Shown here: piece after piece, positions 1 to 8,805 of the stretch
Numbering within the stretch: position 1 is the stretch's first letter
Layout of the letters: every line of letters starts with the position of its first letter
NCBI GenBank assembly: GCA_030432655.1
Contig: JAUILA010000005.1
Coordinates: 124,001-188,000 of the forward strand
Length of the DNA stretch: 64,000 bases
Reading direction: 5' to 3'
Source: Bacteroidia bacterium
GTDB lineage: Bacteria > Bacteroidota > Bacteroidia > Cytophagales > Cyclobacteriaceae
Notes under the pieces: model-generated
The model's input: only the letters and a program-made list of their open reading frames with translations
What the model was told of the DNA's origin: nothing
Databases searched by the model: none
Program-made: the position numbers and the translations under genes

Positions 1-39
1 AAATACAAATTACCAGCGATTCACATGAATGAATAACGC

Positions 40-906
40 ATGAACCTTAAGAAAAGACTACTTATACCTTATGCCATTCTTGCAGGAACAATAGCGCTTA
101 TCGTTTTTCTTGTAGTGCGTAACCAGCAGCTGGAGAATGAACTCTCAGGACTTGATGAAGAATTGACTCGTGCCAGGCAAAAGCTGGAAGGTAATCAAAC
201 GATCCGGACATCTGACAGCTTGTTGATACAGGGAAGATATGCAGACGCTTTGGAAGCGTATCAGTCCGATCTGGCAAATTCGGAATCCGGCCGTCAGCAA
301 GAAATTGAATTCAGAATTAACCTCGCCCAACGATTGCTTTATTTCAGGAATCAAACCAGAATGGCCCTTGATTCGCTGGAAGAGAATTATGCCGTGGAAG
401 ACACCACAGAAAACAAGGCATTTGCCACCCCTGAAGAACTACGGCAATATGATTCACTTCTTTTTGCGCTGGAGCGCTCGAATGTTCAGCTGGACCTGCT
501 CCGTCGCCAGCTGGAGCAAAAATCGTCCGGCACATACCTTACCATCAAAAGCAGCAAGGGCAATACCATGCATTATGTAGGTGAGGTAAAGAACGGAAAA
601 GCCCATGGCCAGGGAATTGCCATTCTCAATACAGGCAGCCGGTATGTAGGAGAATGGAAGGACAACATGCGTCACGGACAAGGCGCCTTTTACTGGCCTG
701 ATGGCGAGCACTATAATGGAAGCTACGTCAATGACCGCAGATCCGGGAAAGGCAGCTATTTCTGGCCAAGCGGAGAGAAATTTACCGGGGAGTGGGAGAA
801 TGATCAGCGCAACGGACAGGGTACCTTCTACGGACCCGAAGGTGATGTAGTCGCGAAGGGAATGTGGAAAAATGACGAATTAGTGGAAGTAGAGGATGAA
901 GGATAG
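40..906 (+). CDS. Membrane-anchored MORN-repeat protein
   Basis: A 288-residue protein with one N-terminal membrane segment (about residues 7-26), a charged helical, probably coiled-coil stretch (27-165) and a C-terminal run of MORN repeats from about residue 179 to 277. The repeat starts are visible as YVGE at 179 and 202, YNGS at 225, FTGE at 248 and a degenerate KGMW at 273, giving a 23-residue period. MORN repeats form an extended beta-hairpin surface used in protein or lipid contacts. The single uncleaved-looking anchor suggests that the repeats face the periplasm, but topology is inferred. The partner is unknown and the gene stands alone, convergent with the ThuA-like gene. Confidence 0.85.
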   Translation: MNLKKRLLIPYAILAGTIALIVFLVVRNQQLENELSGLDEELTRARQKLEGNQTIRTSDSLLIQGRYADALEAYQSDLANSESGRQQEIEFRINLAQRLLYFRNQTRMALDSLEENYAVEDTTENKAFATPEELRQYDSLLFALERSNVQLDLLRRQLEQKSSGTYLTIKSSKGNTMHYVGEVKNGKAHGQGIAILNTGSRYVGEWKDNMRHGQGAFYWPDGEHYNGSYVNDRRSGKGSYFWPSGEKFTGEWENDQRNGQGTFYGPEGDVVAKGMWKNDELVEVEDEG

Positions 907-932
907 TTCAGGTAATATCCTGCTCTTCTGAC

Positions 933-1967
933 TTATTTATCCCATGACCGGCTGCTCGTCTTGCTTTGGGAAGGAAAATCATCAGGAACTTCCTGGGTAA
1001 CGTTACCCGTGGCTGCCCATTCAGCGCCACGAAGAAAAGTGGTAATAAATCCGACCCCTTCCATTGAATAGTCCATATGCCCCAATATGGTATGAAAGAT
1101 TCTCCCTTCACCATAGTCAATGGTAAAAAGTACCGGTTCATTCATTCCTGTACCTTTTTCGTTGGCGTTCCAGGGTGGCGCATTCTTTTCAGTATCGGCA
1201 TAGGACGTTGCAAGAATCGTCATGTTTTCTGCCGGTCCGCATAGTTTTTCGTATAACTCGTCTTTGACATGTAACCATTTCGCAGGTAAATCTTTCATGA
1301 TCGGGTGATCGGAGTCCCTCGTTTCAATGACATATTCGTACTGTTTCCCGTGTGAACCGCATCCGCCTGCCGGCACATCGTTAACCAGGTTGCCCTGGTC
1401 GTCCAGGTGTGCGAAGGTACCGCTCTCAGCATTCCGGCCGCCCCAGCCACCTAAACCAATCATTTTATTGTATTCCTGCCAGTCTCCCCAGGAATTGTCC
1501 GCCGCATGCACCACAACCATTCCACCGCCATTCGCCATATATTCTTCAAAATCCTTCCGGGTTTCCTCAGGCCAGGAAGAAGCCTGCCAGCCCATGTTAT
1601 TGATCACCACATCATACTGACTGAAATCAGGATGATAATCCGGGTCCGGCCTTGGTTCATCTACCATGGTGGTCTGCTGCCCGTTTTCCAGCGGGTACAT
1701 CGTCAACAGCTCCCGGATATCATCCACACCCTCTACCTTATCATGATGAGGTCCCTGCCAGGTATACGCTGTTCGGATAATATCCACCTCAAACAATCCC
1801 GAATTCTCCAGGTAATCCTTCATCATCATAGTGGTTTTGGGCCAAACGCCGTGGTTATTCTCCCCGTCAATAATAAGCGCCCTGAGCTTTGTGTTTTGAC
1901 TAAAGATATTTTGGTTGGTCAGTAACAGGAACGCACCAACCGCAAGAAGCCTTATCAGTATTTTCAT
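933..1967 (-). CDS. Exported ThuA-like domain protein
   Basis: 344 residues. A signal peptide ends near residue 24 (IFSQ then NTKLRA). The mature part has the ThuA-like, class I glutamine amidotransferase-like fold: a first strand ending in DGENNHG (34-40), the GGGMVVVHAADNSW segment (147-160, His154) and a late strand with FHTILGHMDYS. The family is linked to trehalose and other sugar metabolism, but its reaction is poorly defined. It is divergent from an exported sugar-isomerase-like gene across an 86-base gap, so the two may share control. Outer or periplasmic location is inferred from the signal peptide. Family call is firm; role is open. Confidence 0.85.
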   Translation of the reverse strand: MKILIRLLAVGAFLLLTNQNIFSQNTKLRALIIDGENNHGVWPKTTMMMKDYLENSGLFEVDIIRTAYTWQGPHHDKVEGVDDIRELLTMYPLENGQQTTMVDEPRPDPDYHPDFSQYDVVINNMGWQASSWPEETRKDFEEYMANGGGMVVVHAADNSWGDWQEYNKMIGLGGWGGRNAESGTFAHLDDQGNLVNDVPAGGCGSHGKQYEYVIETRDSDHPIMKDLPAKWLHVKDELYEKLCGPAENMTILATSYADTEKNAPPWNANEKGTGMNEPVLFTIDYGEGRIFHTILGHMDYSMEGVGFITTFLRGAEWAATGNVTQEVPDDFPSQSKTSSRSWDK

Positions 1968-2053
1968 GTTTATAAAATTAAGGACTTCAATTTAAAAAAG
2001 ATTAATAATTGTAAATTAGCATAAGAACATCCTAAACCTCCAAACCATCAATC

Positions 2054-2914
2054 ATGAAAGGCCGTTTTACTCTCGCCATTCCGTTAACTGCATTCTTTAC
2101 ACTTATTTGCATATGTCTGATTGCACAGGATAACCAACTGTTTACTAAGGATATAGGAATAGCTCCTTATACCTTTCGTAGAAGCTTTCCGCATGGGGTA
2201 GCAGCTACGCTGGATACGATTCAGGACATGGGATTCACCATGATCGAAGGGGGAGGCGGAGAAATGGTTGCCCGGGAATACAAAAAACTATGTGATGCGC
2301 GGGGCTTATCCATTCCCTCGACTGGAGGGGATTACAACCAGCTGCTGAAGGATCCTGGTCCGACAATAGAGCGGGCAAAGATTTATGGATCGAAATACGT
2401 GGTAGTATTCTGGATACCTCATGACAACAATGAACTGACCCTGGAGAATGCGAAAAAGGCTGCGGAAGATTTTAATTCAATCGGGAAAAAGCTGAATGAG
2501 CATGGACTCACCCTTGCCTACCACACACATGGCTATGAATTTCAATCCTATAACGGGGGTACCCTGATGGATTACCTGATTAAAAATACTGATCCGGAGT
2601 ATGTGGCATACGAAATGGACATATTCTGGGTCCAGTTCGGTGGTGGGGATCCTGTTGCTCTGTTGAAAAAATATCCGGAACGGTGGAAACTGATGCACGT
2701 TAAGGACATGAAGCCAGGGATTAAGAAGGACCTTACAGGGCTGACGGATCCTGAACATGATGTAGCCCTTGGCACAGGACAGATTGACATTGAAGAAGTG
2801 ATCCGCACAGCGCTTGACGTGGGAGTGGAGTACTTCTTCATTGAGGACGAAAGCAGCCGGATACAGCAGCAGTTGCCGCAAAGCATCGCTTACCTCCGAA
2901 GCCTGGAGAAATAG
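2054..2914 (+). CDS. Exported sugar phosphate isomerase/epimerase-like TIM barrel
   Basis: 286 residues with a cleavable signal (cleavage near residue 25 after CLIAQ). The rest looks like the xylose isomerase-like TIM barrel (AP endonuclease family 2 fold): metal-site candidates are His157/His159 in YHTHGYEF, Glu187/Asp189 in YEMDIFW, His215 in MHVKD and Glu264 in FIEDES. Cytoplasmic relatives isomerise or epimerise sugars and inositols; exported ones are common in Bacteroidota and are often found with ThuA-like and DUF1080 proteins in pathways that handle 3-keto sugars. The divergent ThuA-like neighbour agrees with that. Substrate not predictable. Confidence 0.85.
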   Translation: MKGRFTLAIPLTAFFTLICICLIAQDNQLFTKDIGIAPYTFRRSFPHGVAATLDTIQDMGFTMIEGGGGEMVAREYKKLCDARGLSIPSTGGDYNQLLKDPGPTIERAKIYGSKYVVVFWIPHDNNELTLENAKKAAEDFNSIGKKLNEHGLTLAYHTHGYEFQSYNGGTLMDYLIKNTDPEYVAYEMDIFWVQFGGGDPVALLKKYPERWKLMHVKDMKPGIKKDLTGLTDPEHDVALGTGQIDIEEVIRTALDVGVEYFFIEDESSRIQQQLPQSIAYLRSLEK

Positions 2915-2926
2915 AAACCAGACGAA

Positions 2927-3844
2927 TCACCCTGTGAAACTCTTTCTGAATTCACCTGGTGTTTGCTCAGTTTTAGCCTTGAAGAATTTACTGAAGGATT
3001 GCGGGTGCTCAAATCCCAATTCATAAGCAACCTGTGAAACTGTTAATGTACTTACAGAAAGTTTCTCTTTCGCTTTACTGATCAGCATGTCATGTATATG
3101 CTGCTGTGTAGTTTGCCCGGTCAGCTCTTTTAACATATTGCTCAGGTAATTGGGAGAAAGGTTCAGCTCGCCAGCCAGGTATTGGACAGATGGCAGCCCC
3201 TGGTTCAGCAGGTTATCTCCTTCAAACCAGTTCACCAGCAAATTTTCCAGCTTATCCAGGATATCGTGACTACTTACCTGGCGTGTGATAAACTGACGTT
3301 TGTAGAACCGATCCGCATAGGTAAGAAGAAGGTCGATCTGGGCGATCATGATGTCCTGGCTGAATGAATCTATGCCCGATTCATATTCCTCCCTGATCTG
3401 AGCGAAAATCCCAAGGATTTTTCCCTTCTCACTTTCGGAAAGAAACAGTGCCTCATTAACAGCGTATCCGAATAGTTCATGGCGTCGGATTTTTGAGGCG
3501 AGGGGTGACTGATACAGGAATTCCGGGTGAATCAGCAGTATCCAGCCCCACGGTTTTACCCCTTCCCGTGTGTTAGGGTCAATTTGCATTACCTGTCCCG
3601 GGGCCATAAATGACATAACCCCTTCGTCGAAGTCATATTCCTGCTGACCGTAGCGCAAGGTTCCGACATTGCCTTTAACCGCGATCGAGTAATGGCTCAT
3701 GGTCCAGAACTCCCCCAGATTCTCCGGGTAAACCACCGTCTTGCTGTAATCAACCAGGCTAATTAACGGGTGCTTAGGTCCCGGTAATCCACGCAATTTA
3801 TGGAAGTCTGAAATGCTCCGGATTTTTCTTGGTGAATCTGGCAT
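2927..3844 (-). CDS. AraC-family transcriptional regulator
   Basis: The frame is open from 3922 (GTG), but I place the start at the ATG at 3844. That start begins MPDSPRKIRS and leaves 11 bases to the stop of the SDR gene upstream, whereas the longer form would overlap it. The product is about 305 residues with an N-terminal cupin-like sensing half and a C-terminal double helix-turn-helix (roughly the last 100 residues, including VAYELGFEHPQSFSKFFKAK, the usual second HTH). This domain order is typical of Bacteroidota AraC regulators that sit next to short-chain dehydrogenases. It is probably co-transcribed with the SDR gene and may control it. Confidence 0.9.
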   Translation of the reverse strand: MPDSPRKIRSISDFHKLRGLPGPKHPLISLVDYSKTVVYPENLGEFWTMSHYSIAVKGNVGTLRYGQQEYDFDEGVMSFMAPGQVMQIDPNTREGVKPWGWILLIHPEFLYQSPLASKIRRHELFGYAVNEALFLSESEKGKILGIFAQIREEYESGIDSFSQDIMIAQIDLLLTYADRFYKRQFITRQVSSHDILDKLENLLVNWFEGDNLLNQGLPSVQYLAGELNLSPNYLSNMLKELTGQTTQQHIHDMLISKAKEKLSVSTLTVSQVAYELGFEHPQSFSKFFKAKTEQTPGEFRKSFTG

Positions 3845-3855
3845 AGTCTGTGGAT

Positions 3856-4617
3856 TTATAAAATCATTCCGCCTGAAACCTCTATGCGCTGGCCGTTTAT
3901 CCAACCGGCTTTGTCCGAGCACAGAAAAGCAACCACACCCCCGATATCTTCGGATTCACCAACCCGGCCCAGGGCGGTATTTGACATGATTATATTCCTT
4001 TTCTTTTCGTCATCGCGGTTTACTCCATTGCCAAAATCCGTCGCAATCGCTCCGGGGGCCACTACATTCGCCCTTATTTTTCGTCCGCCAAGTTCCTTTG
4101 CCAGGTACCGCGTAAATACCTCAACACCACCTTTCATTGAGGCGTAGGCCGAAGAACCCGGAATTGAAAACCTTGCCAGGCCGGATGAAATATTGATGAT
4201 GGCCCCACCGTCATTCAAAAGGGGCAGCGCTTTCTGTGTCAGGAAATAGACTCCCTTCAGATGAATGTTCATCATTTCATCAAAATCAGTCTCGGTCATA
4301 TCCGCAAACGGCTTGTAAATCCCTGTTCCTGCGTTATTGATCAGGAAGTCAAAATGACCGGTGTCAAATTCCTTTTGAATTACCTTCGAAAAATTATCAT
4401 AAAATCTGTCGAAGGATGCGATATCCCGTGTATCCAGCTGCAGGGCAATGGCACTTCCCTGATGGTCAGCAGTTTCAAGAATCACCTCCTGCGCCTTATC
4501 GTCGCTGGAATGGAAAGTAAAAACAACATTAACGTTGTTCTTTGTCAGGTTCAAAACCATGTCGCGGCCCAGGCCCCGGTTTCCGCCCGTTACCAGGGCT
4601 ATTTTCTTGTTACTCAT
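3856..4617 (-). CDS. Short-chain dehydrogenase/reductase
   Basis: 253 residues, a usual length for a classical SDR. The dinucleotide-binding motif TGGNRGLG is at 10-17, NNAG at 94-97, the catalytic serine in INISSG at 144-145, and the Tyr-x-x-x-Lys pair in YASMK at 158-162. These mark an active NAD(P)-dependent oxidoreductase of the FabG-like kind. Substrate is unknown. It is the first gene of a two-gene unit with the AraC regulator, and an inverted repeat lies just ahead of its start. Confidence 0.92.
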   Translation of the reverse strand: MSNKKIALVTGGNRGLGRDMVLNLTKNNVNVVFTFHSSDDKAQEVILETADHQGSAIALQLDTRDIASFDRFYDNFSKVIQKEFDTGHFDFLINNAGTGIYKPFADMTETDFDEMMNIHLKGVYFLTQKALPLLNDGGAIINISSGLARFSIPGSSAYASMKGGVEVFTRYLAKELGGRKIRANVVAPGAIATDFGNGVNRDDEKKRNIIMSNTALGRVGESEDIGGVVAFLCSDKAGWINGQRIEVSGGMIL

Positions 4618-4627
4618 TATTCCATTG

Positions 4628-4643
4628 TTTGTTGTTCAACAAA
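4628..4643. promoter_or_regulatory. Inverted repeat ahead of the SDR gene
   Basis: TTTGTTG and CAACAAA form a perfect 7-base inverted repeat with a 2-base spacer, 10 bases upstream of the SDR start. It could be an operator (the downstream AraC protein is a candidate binder) or simply part of the leader. Seen directly; function inferred. Confidence 0.35.
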
Positions 4644-4800
4644 TCTGGCACTTTCAGATTAACCAAAAGTAGCCGGATCCCGGATTGTTGTAGTCATTTA
4701 CTGAATACAAGTTAATGATATGTTAGCAACCTGCTTATCTGAGACTAAAAGGTAACGAATTCGGGCCTTAATTCATGTGAACGAACCGGACAAGAAAGTT

Positions 4801-5415
4801 TTATTTGCCTGTAACGATCGTCACCTGGATCAGAACATCCGGATCTACAACCTTTTTTTCAAGCCATGATCCGTCTTCACCGATTTTCCAGTCGAAACGA
4901 TCAAAAGAGAATTCGCTTGAATAGGTCCCCGGACCCGTGCGGATTGCTTCTATTCTGATTTCCTTAGTGATTCCCTTAATCGTCAGGTTCCCGGTGATCC
5001 GGTACGCGTCTTTGTTTTGCTGCACGTCCGTGATTACAAATTTCGCTTCACCAAAGTGTGACACCTCAAAATCACTGCTCAGATGCTCCGTCAGGTTTTT
5101 ACGCGGTACAGGGTCACTTAACGGGATATCTGTATTATAAATCGTGGTCATATCCACTACGAAATTTCCGCCTTTCAGCTCTTCACCATTTAACAACAGA
5201 AAGCCCTCCTCAAAACTGACCTTACCGCTGTGAGACCCTGTGCCCATCAGCTTGGTCCCTTTCCAGTTCACGATGGATTTATCCACATTGATCGATACCT
5301 TGTCCAGGTCTTTGACAATAGTTGCCTGCAGCAAAGAGGACTCATCGCTTTGATTTTTGGCAGGCGTGCAGCCAATCAGCCAGCAAAAAATTAGAAGAAG
5401 CATATTACTTTTCAT
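4801..5415 (-). CDS. YceI-family lipoprotein
   Basis: YceI-family proteins are lipocalin-like barrels that bind isoprenoid or other amphiphilic ligands. I choose the ATG at 5415 (204 residues), which gives MKSNMLLLIF and a lipobox ending LIGC at Cys16; the frame extends to a TTG at 5436. The body shows family features such as VNWKGTKLMGTGSHSGKVSF, the GGNFVVDMTTI segment, FVITDV and the closing LTIKGITKEI / FSFDRFDWKIG blocks. The gene overlaps the end of the dioxygenase-like gene by 11 bases, so the two are very likely co-translated. The overlap suggests a shared job, possibly with an apolar substrate. Confidence 0.9.
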   Translation of the reverse strand: MKSNMLLLIFCWLIGCTPAKNQSDESSLLQATIVKDLDKVSINVDKSIVNWKGTKLMGTGSHSGKVSFEEGFLLLNGEELKGGNFVVDMTTIYNTDIPLSDPVPRKNLTEHLSSDFEVSHFGEAKFVITDVQQNKDAYRITGNLTIKGITKEIRIEAIRTGPGTYSSEFSFDRFDWKIGEDGSWLEKKVVDPDVLIQVTIVTGK

Positions 5416-6043
5416 AGCCAGGAACATTTTCACCAAGAATAATATCTCTTTCCGCCACCATGAGGTTGCCCAGCCGGCGCGGAGTAATCACATACCCTGG
5501 TCCGCCACGAGGATCATCCTGCAGCAGGCCGCTATCCGCCAGTTTCGGATCATCGCTGAAAAAGAAATCCGCGATATAATAGTATTTTCCATCGGGCTCC
5601 AGTACGGTCATATGAATATGTTTAGGCGTATTTCTCCCGGGATAATGTGCAGGAACTTTCGTGTAAAAAGTGTAGGAGCCACTCTTATCCGTCCTGATCC
5701 ATCCACGCAGGTATCCATGCCTTCGCCCCCAGCCACTTTCATCGCCCCTCGTTGGATAAACACCTTCCTGATCGGTATGGTAGGCGTAAAGAATGACATC
5801 CGCCGCCGGCGTCTTTCCATCCTGCTTATACACGGTTCCGGAAATCCTCAGACTCGGGGTATCCGGATCAAAATCCTCCAGGGTATCGACAGGGGTCAGG
5901 TGCTTACTTCCAAATTCCAGGACAGCTTCACAGCCTTCACAGGGAGCGCCGACAAGCACGGTCTTATCAGCCTGACGGACATCACCCGATTGAGCCACAC
6001 AGGACGTGGTTAAAAGGATCAGGAAGGGGAGTAGTGTTCGCAT
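5405..6043 (-). CDS. Exported intradiol ring-cleavage dioxygenase-like protein
   Basis: 212 residues, with a lipoprotein-like signal (LLTTSC, Cys15). The body matches the intradiol dioxygenase family (protocatechuate 3,4-dioxygenase-type beta sandwich): the likely Fe(III) ligands are Tyr96 (EGVYP), Tyr134 (PAHYPGR), His142 and His144 (KHIH). The GWIRTDKSGSYTFYTKVP block before the second Tyr is the usual family signature. Classical members cleave catechols between the hydroxyls with O2. Exported short homologues are less well understood. It is first in a pair with the YceI lipoprotein. All four ligands are present, so activity is plausible, but the substrate is unknown. Confidence 0.85.
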   Translation of the reverse strand: MRTLLPFLILLTTSCVAQSGDVRQADKTVLVGAPCEGCEAVLEFGSKHLTPVDTLEDFDPDTPSLRISGTVYKQDGKTPAADVILYAYHTDQEGVYPTRGDESGWGRRHGYLRGWIRTDKSGSYTFYTKVPAHYPGRNTPKHIHMTVLEPDGKYYYIADFFFSDDPKLADSGLLQDDPRGGPGYVITPRRLGNLMVAERDIILGENVPGYEK

Positions 6044-6315
6044 TGTTTTAATTGTTGGTACATGTCAATATTCGTGGATGAAAAAGAATGGGATGCAAAT
6101 TGCCCGGAATAGTTTACTGACCTGAGTAAAAAACCGGCTAAGCTGAGTACAGTTGCCCGATATACACAGACACCTTCCGGATATACATTCTCCTGTAACT
6201 ACCACGCAAACATTGAATAGGTTTGAAACATGTTAACAGACAAGTCCGGAACCTTGAAAAACTATATATTCACCCGTTGATCATCGGCAGGATGAACATC
6301 ACAACCATAAACAAG

Positions 6316-6885
6316 ATGAAACAACTCCTGATAATTCTCATAACAACAATCATTTCCATTATTACACTGTTCACCGAAACCAGCTTCGCCCAAGTGCATT
6401 ATGCGGAGAAGGGGCTGCTCAAGATAGGGATTAAGGTCACCCTTGACGGACAGCTCCTTCCACTGGACAGCCTCGCACAGGGGTTTGACCCTGAAACCGG
6501 TATTCCACTTAACCTGGTGATCCCGGAAAAGAGCTCGCTGGGTATAGTATCAGATTCAATTGGGGAAACGGATATCATGTTAATCGTTAATAAACAGCCT
6601 CCCACGTATATAAACAGGCCATCAGCAAAAGTGAGTGGGTTTAGCATGAGTTCTTCGCCTGGTTCGGAAAACAGTTATGCATTCGTGGATGAAGTAAATA
6701 ATGATACGTTGCGAATAGCCTGGAAGGTGGGATACGCAAAACTTGAGCTTTCAGATCTGTTCCCGGCCGAATACTTCACCAATTCCGAAGCCATTCAGTT
6801 CCGGAATATATTTGAATCGTATCCTGACACTTCACAGTTTAACTGGAATGAGGTTGATTATCGCCTTTCCACCTGTCTCAATTAA
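6316..6885 (+). CDS. Exported protein of unknown function
   Basis: I place the start at the ATG at 6316 (189 residues), which begins MKQLLIILITTIISIITLF and gives a clear signal peptide with cleavage after ETSFAQ; the frame runs back to a TTG at 6223 without a signal-like N terminus. The mature part is rich in beta-prone residues and has no motif I recognise. Its stop codon overlaps that of the convergent nucleoside hydrolase by 4 bases (TTAATTAA). Confidence 0.7.
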   Translation: MKQLLIILITTIISIITLFTETSFAQVHYAEKGLLKIGIKVTLDGQLLPLDSLAQGFDPETGIPLNLVIPEKSSLGIVSDSIGETDIMLIVNKQPPTYINRPSAKVSGFSMSSSPGSENSYAFVDEVNNDTLRIAWKVGYAKLELSDLFPAEYFTNSEAIQFRNIFESYPDTSQFNWNEVDYRLSTCLN

Positions 6886-7913
6886 TTAAACGCAGAAAAA
6901 AAGTCCTGGCTGATCGCCCCGGTATCAAAATTCTCCCAAACGATAATCTTTCTCGGGTTATCCGGTCTTTCTTCCCATTGGTTATTTACCAGAATGGGGG
7001 CCGGGATCTCCTTCGCTTGTCCCCAGGAAGGATCTTTCAACACTGCCACCGCCACCACATCAAATAACGCTCTTGACGGTGGATCGCCGTGCAGATCGAT
7101 GTTTGAAAACAGGCTGACAAAATAATCCCCGACATGGGTAAATGTACCTCCGTGACGACCTTCCACCGGTTCGACCGCCGGACCCTTCCCTGCCATTTTT
7201 TCATTGATTTCTTCGGGGGTAACCCGGACGGCATCCGATCCGCTGGGCTTACCGTATCGCACCGTGACCATTTCAAACGGAACATCCGTATTCAGGATGT
7301 AATTCATGGCAGTGGTATCGTTATCCTGGTTGTATTCTCCGGGCTCCGGATAATTGGAGCCCAGCCAGACAATCCGCACTTTCTCCCGTATATCAGGAGC
7401 CTGTTGTAACGCAAGGGCAATGTTAGTCAGTTTACCAATAGGAATTAATACCAGCTTAGTATCATTTATTTCCCTGGCCGATCTTATAATAAAATCCACC
7501 GCTTCCTTGCCGTCATACCTCTCCTCATCAACATCTGGAATAATATCAGCGTAATCATCATTCGCCCCTTTCACCAGGGGGATATTATCGGCATCACATA
7601 AATCAAGCATTCTCCTCGCTTCCAGATAGTGCTGATCAATATCTCCTCCATTCATCGTGGCATTGACCGTGATCCCGAAAACATCAAATATTTCCTGGTT
7701 AAACAGAAGATAGGCTATCGCATGCTGATCGTCCAGCTCGTTGTTGGCATCGGTATCCAGGATTACAGGGATTCTTGTTTTTTCCGGAGAATCCTGCACA
7801 GCGGGTTCCTGCTCCTGTTGTTCTTGCTGTTGCTCCTGCTGATTCTGGCAGGATGCCAGGGAAAGAGTGCTTAGTAATAGTAAAAAGAATTTATTCATAA
7901 CTGTTGGTTTCAT
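6882..7913 (-). CDS. Nucleoside hydrolase lipoprotein
   Basis: 343 residues from the ATG at 7913; an ATG at 7898 gives a better signal (MNKFFLLLLSTLSLASC). The lipobox cysteine is residue 22 of the long form, followed by a low-complexity Gln/Glu linker to about residue 37. The inosine-uridine nucleoside hydrolase signature DTDANNELDD (53-62) binds Ca2+ and supplies the catalytic Asp. The enzyme splits ribonucleosides into base and ribose. As a lipoprotein it should work outside the inner membrane. The 7913 start overlaps the ribokinase stop in an ATGA, so it is coupled to the ribokinase and sugar permease. Confidence 0.92.
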   Translation of the reverse strand: MKPTVMNKFFLLLLSTLSLASCQNQQEQQQEQQEQEPAVQDSPEKTRIPVILDTDANNELDDQHAIAYLLFNQEIFDVFGITVNATMNGGDIDQHYLEARRMLDLCDADNIPLVKGANDDYADIIPDVDEERYDGKEAVDFIIRSAREINDTKLVLIPIGKLTNIALALQQAPDIREKVRIVWLGSNYPEPGEYNQDNDTTAMNYILNTDVPFEMVTVRYGKPSGSDAVRVTPEEINEKMAGKGPAVEPVEGRHGGTFTHVGDYFVSLFSNIDLHGDPPSRALFDVVAVAVLKDPSWGQAKEIPAPILVNNQWEERPDNPRKIIVWENFDTGAISQDFFSAFN

Positions 7914-8803
7914 AATTCATTCAGATGAGGAATAGACGGCTGGGCTCCTTTTTTAGTGACAGACCGGGACGCCGCCTGGTTGGCCAGTGCTATGGCCTCA
8001 CCAAGGGATTTTCCTGCTGACAGCCCTGCTGCCAGGAACCCGTTGAATACATCGCCGGCTGCGGTGGTGTCCACTGCCTTTACCGGTTGTACCGGAATCG
8101 TCAATGACGAATCCGACGTTGAGAGAAAGGCACCCTTGTCACCCAGGGTAATGATTGCCTTTTGAGTGTTCCGGCGAAGTTTATCAGCTGCTGCCTGCAA
8201 AGTCTCCTCACTGTCCGGCTCGATGCCGGTCAGCAAGTGTGTTTCCGTTTCATTTGGTGTGATCAGGTCAACAAGGTTCAGCAGGGAAGCCGCCAGGGGA
8301 ATTGCAGGTGCCGGGTTAAGAATGGTCATGGTACCGTACCTTCGGGCAAGTGACAAGGCGTGCTGTACAGTAGGAATTGGAATTTCAAGTTGAATCAGAA
8401 CAACATCTGCCTCCCGAATGGCTTCTTCGGCCTTCGTAATATCTTCCGGCATTAAGTTGCCATTAGCACCAGGCACCACCACAATGGAATTCTGTCCGCT
8501 CTCATCCACCATAATCATTGCTGTTCCGCTCGGTTGATCAGGATCTGTGGAAATGTATGAAGTGTTAATGCCATCCTTTCTATAGCCATCCACCGCCCGC
8601 CGACCAAAATCATCGTTTCCAACCCGGGCTATAAAGGTGACAGCAGCTCCTGCTCGTGCGGCAGCTACTGCCTGGTTAGCCCCTTTTCCTCCCGGTATAA
8701 TATCAAAAGCGTTTCCGGTGATTGTTTCACCTGGCAACGGCATTTTCTTACAGTTAAAAACCATATCCGTATTACTGCTTCCGATAACCACTACCTTTCC
8801 CAT
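7910..8803 (-). CDS. rbsK: Ribokinase
   Basis: 297 residues, normal for PfkB-family ribokinase. The N-terminal signature PGGKGANQAVAAARAG is at 38-53, NPAPA at 163-167, and the C-terminal signature VDTTAAGDVFNGFLAAG ends around 260 with the catalytic base Asp251. It phosphorylates ribose to ribose 5-phosphate. It starts 2 bases after the permease stop and overlaps the nucleoside hydrolase start, making a three-gene operon. The context (ribose released from nucleosides, then imported) supports ribose rather than another PfkB substrate. Confidence 0.92.
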   Translation of the reverse strand: MGKVVVIGSSNTDMVFNCKKMPLPGETITGNAFDIIPGGKGANQAVAAARAGAAVTFIARVGNDDFGRRAVDGYRKDGINTSYISTDPDQPSGTAMIMVDESGQNSIVVVPGANGNLMPEDITKAEEAIREADVVLIQLEIPIPTVQHALSLARRYGTMTILNPAPAIPLAASLLNLVDLITPNETETHLLTGIEPDSEETLQAAADKLRRNTQKAIITLGDKGAFLSTSDSSLTIPVQPVKAVDTTAAGDVFNGFLAAGLSAGKSLGEAIALANQAASRSVTKKGAQPSIPHLNEL

Positions 8804-8805
8804 AG

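Noticed and set aside
7800-7860. CAG/CTG-like repeat as a microsatellite or phase-variable tract
   Set aside because: It encodes the Gln/Glu linker behind the lipobox of the nucleoside hydrolase with mixed codons. The units are not regular enough for slippage.
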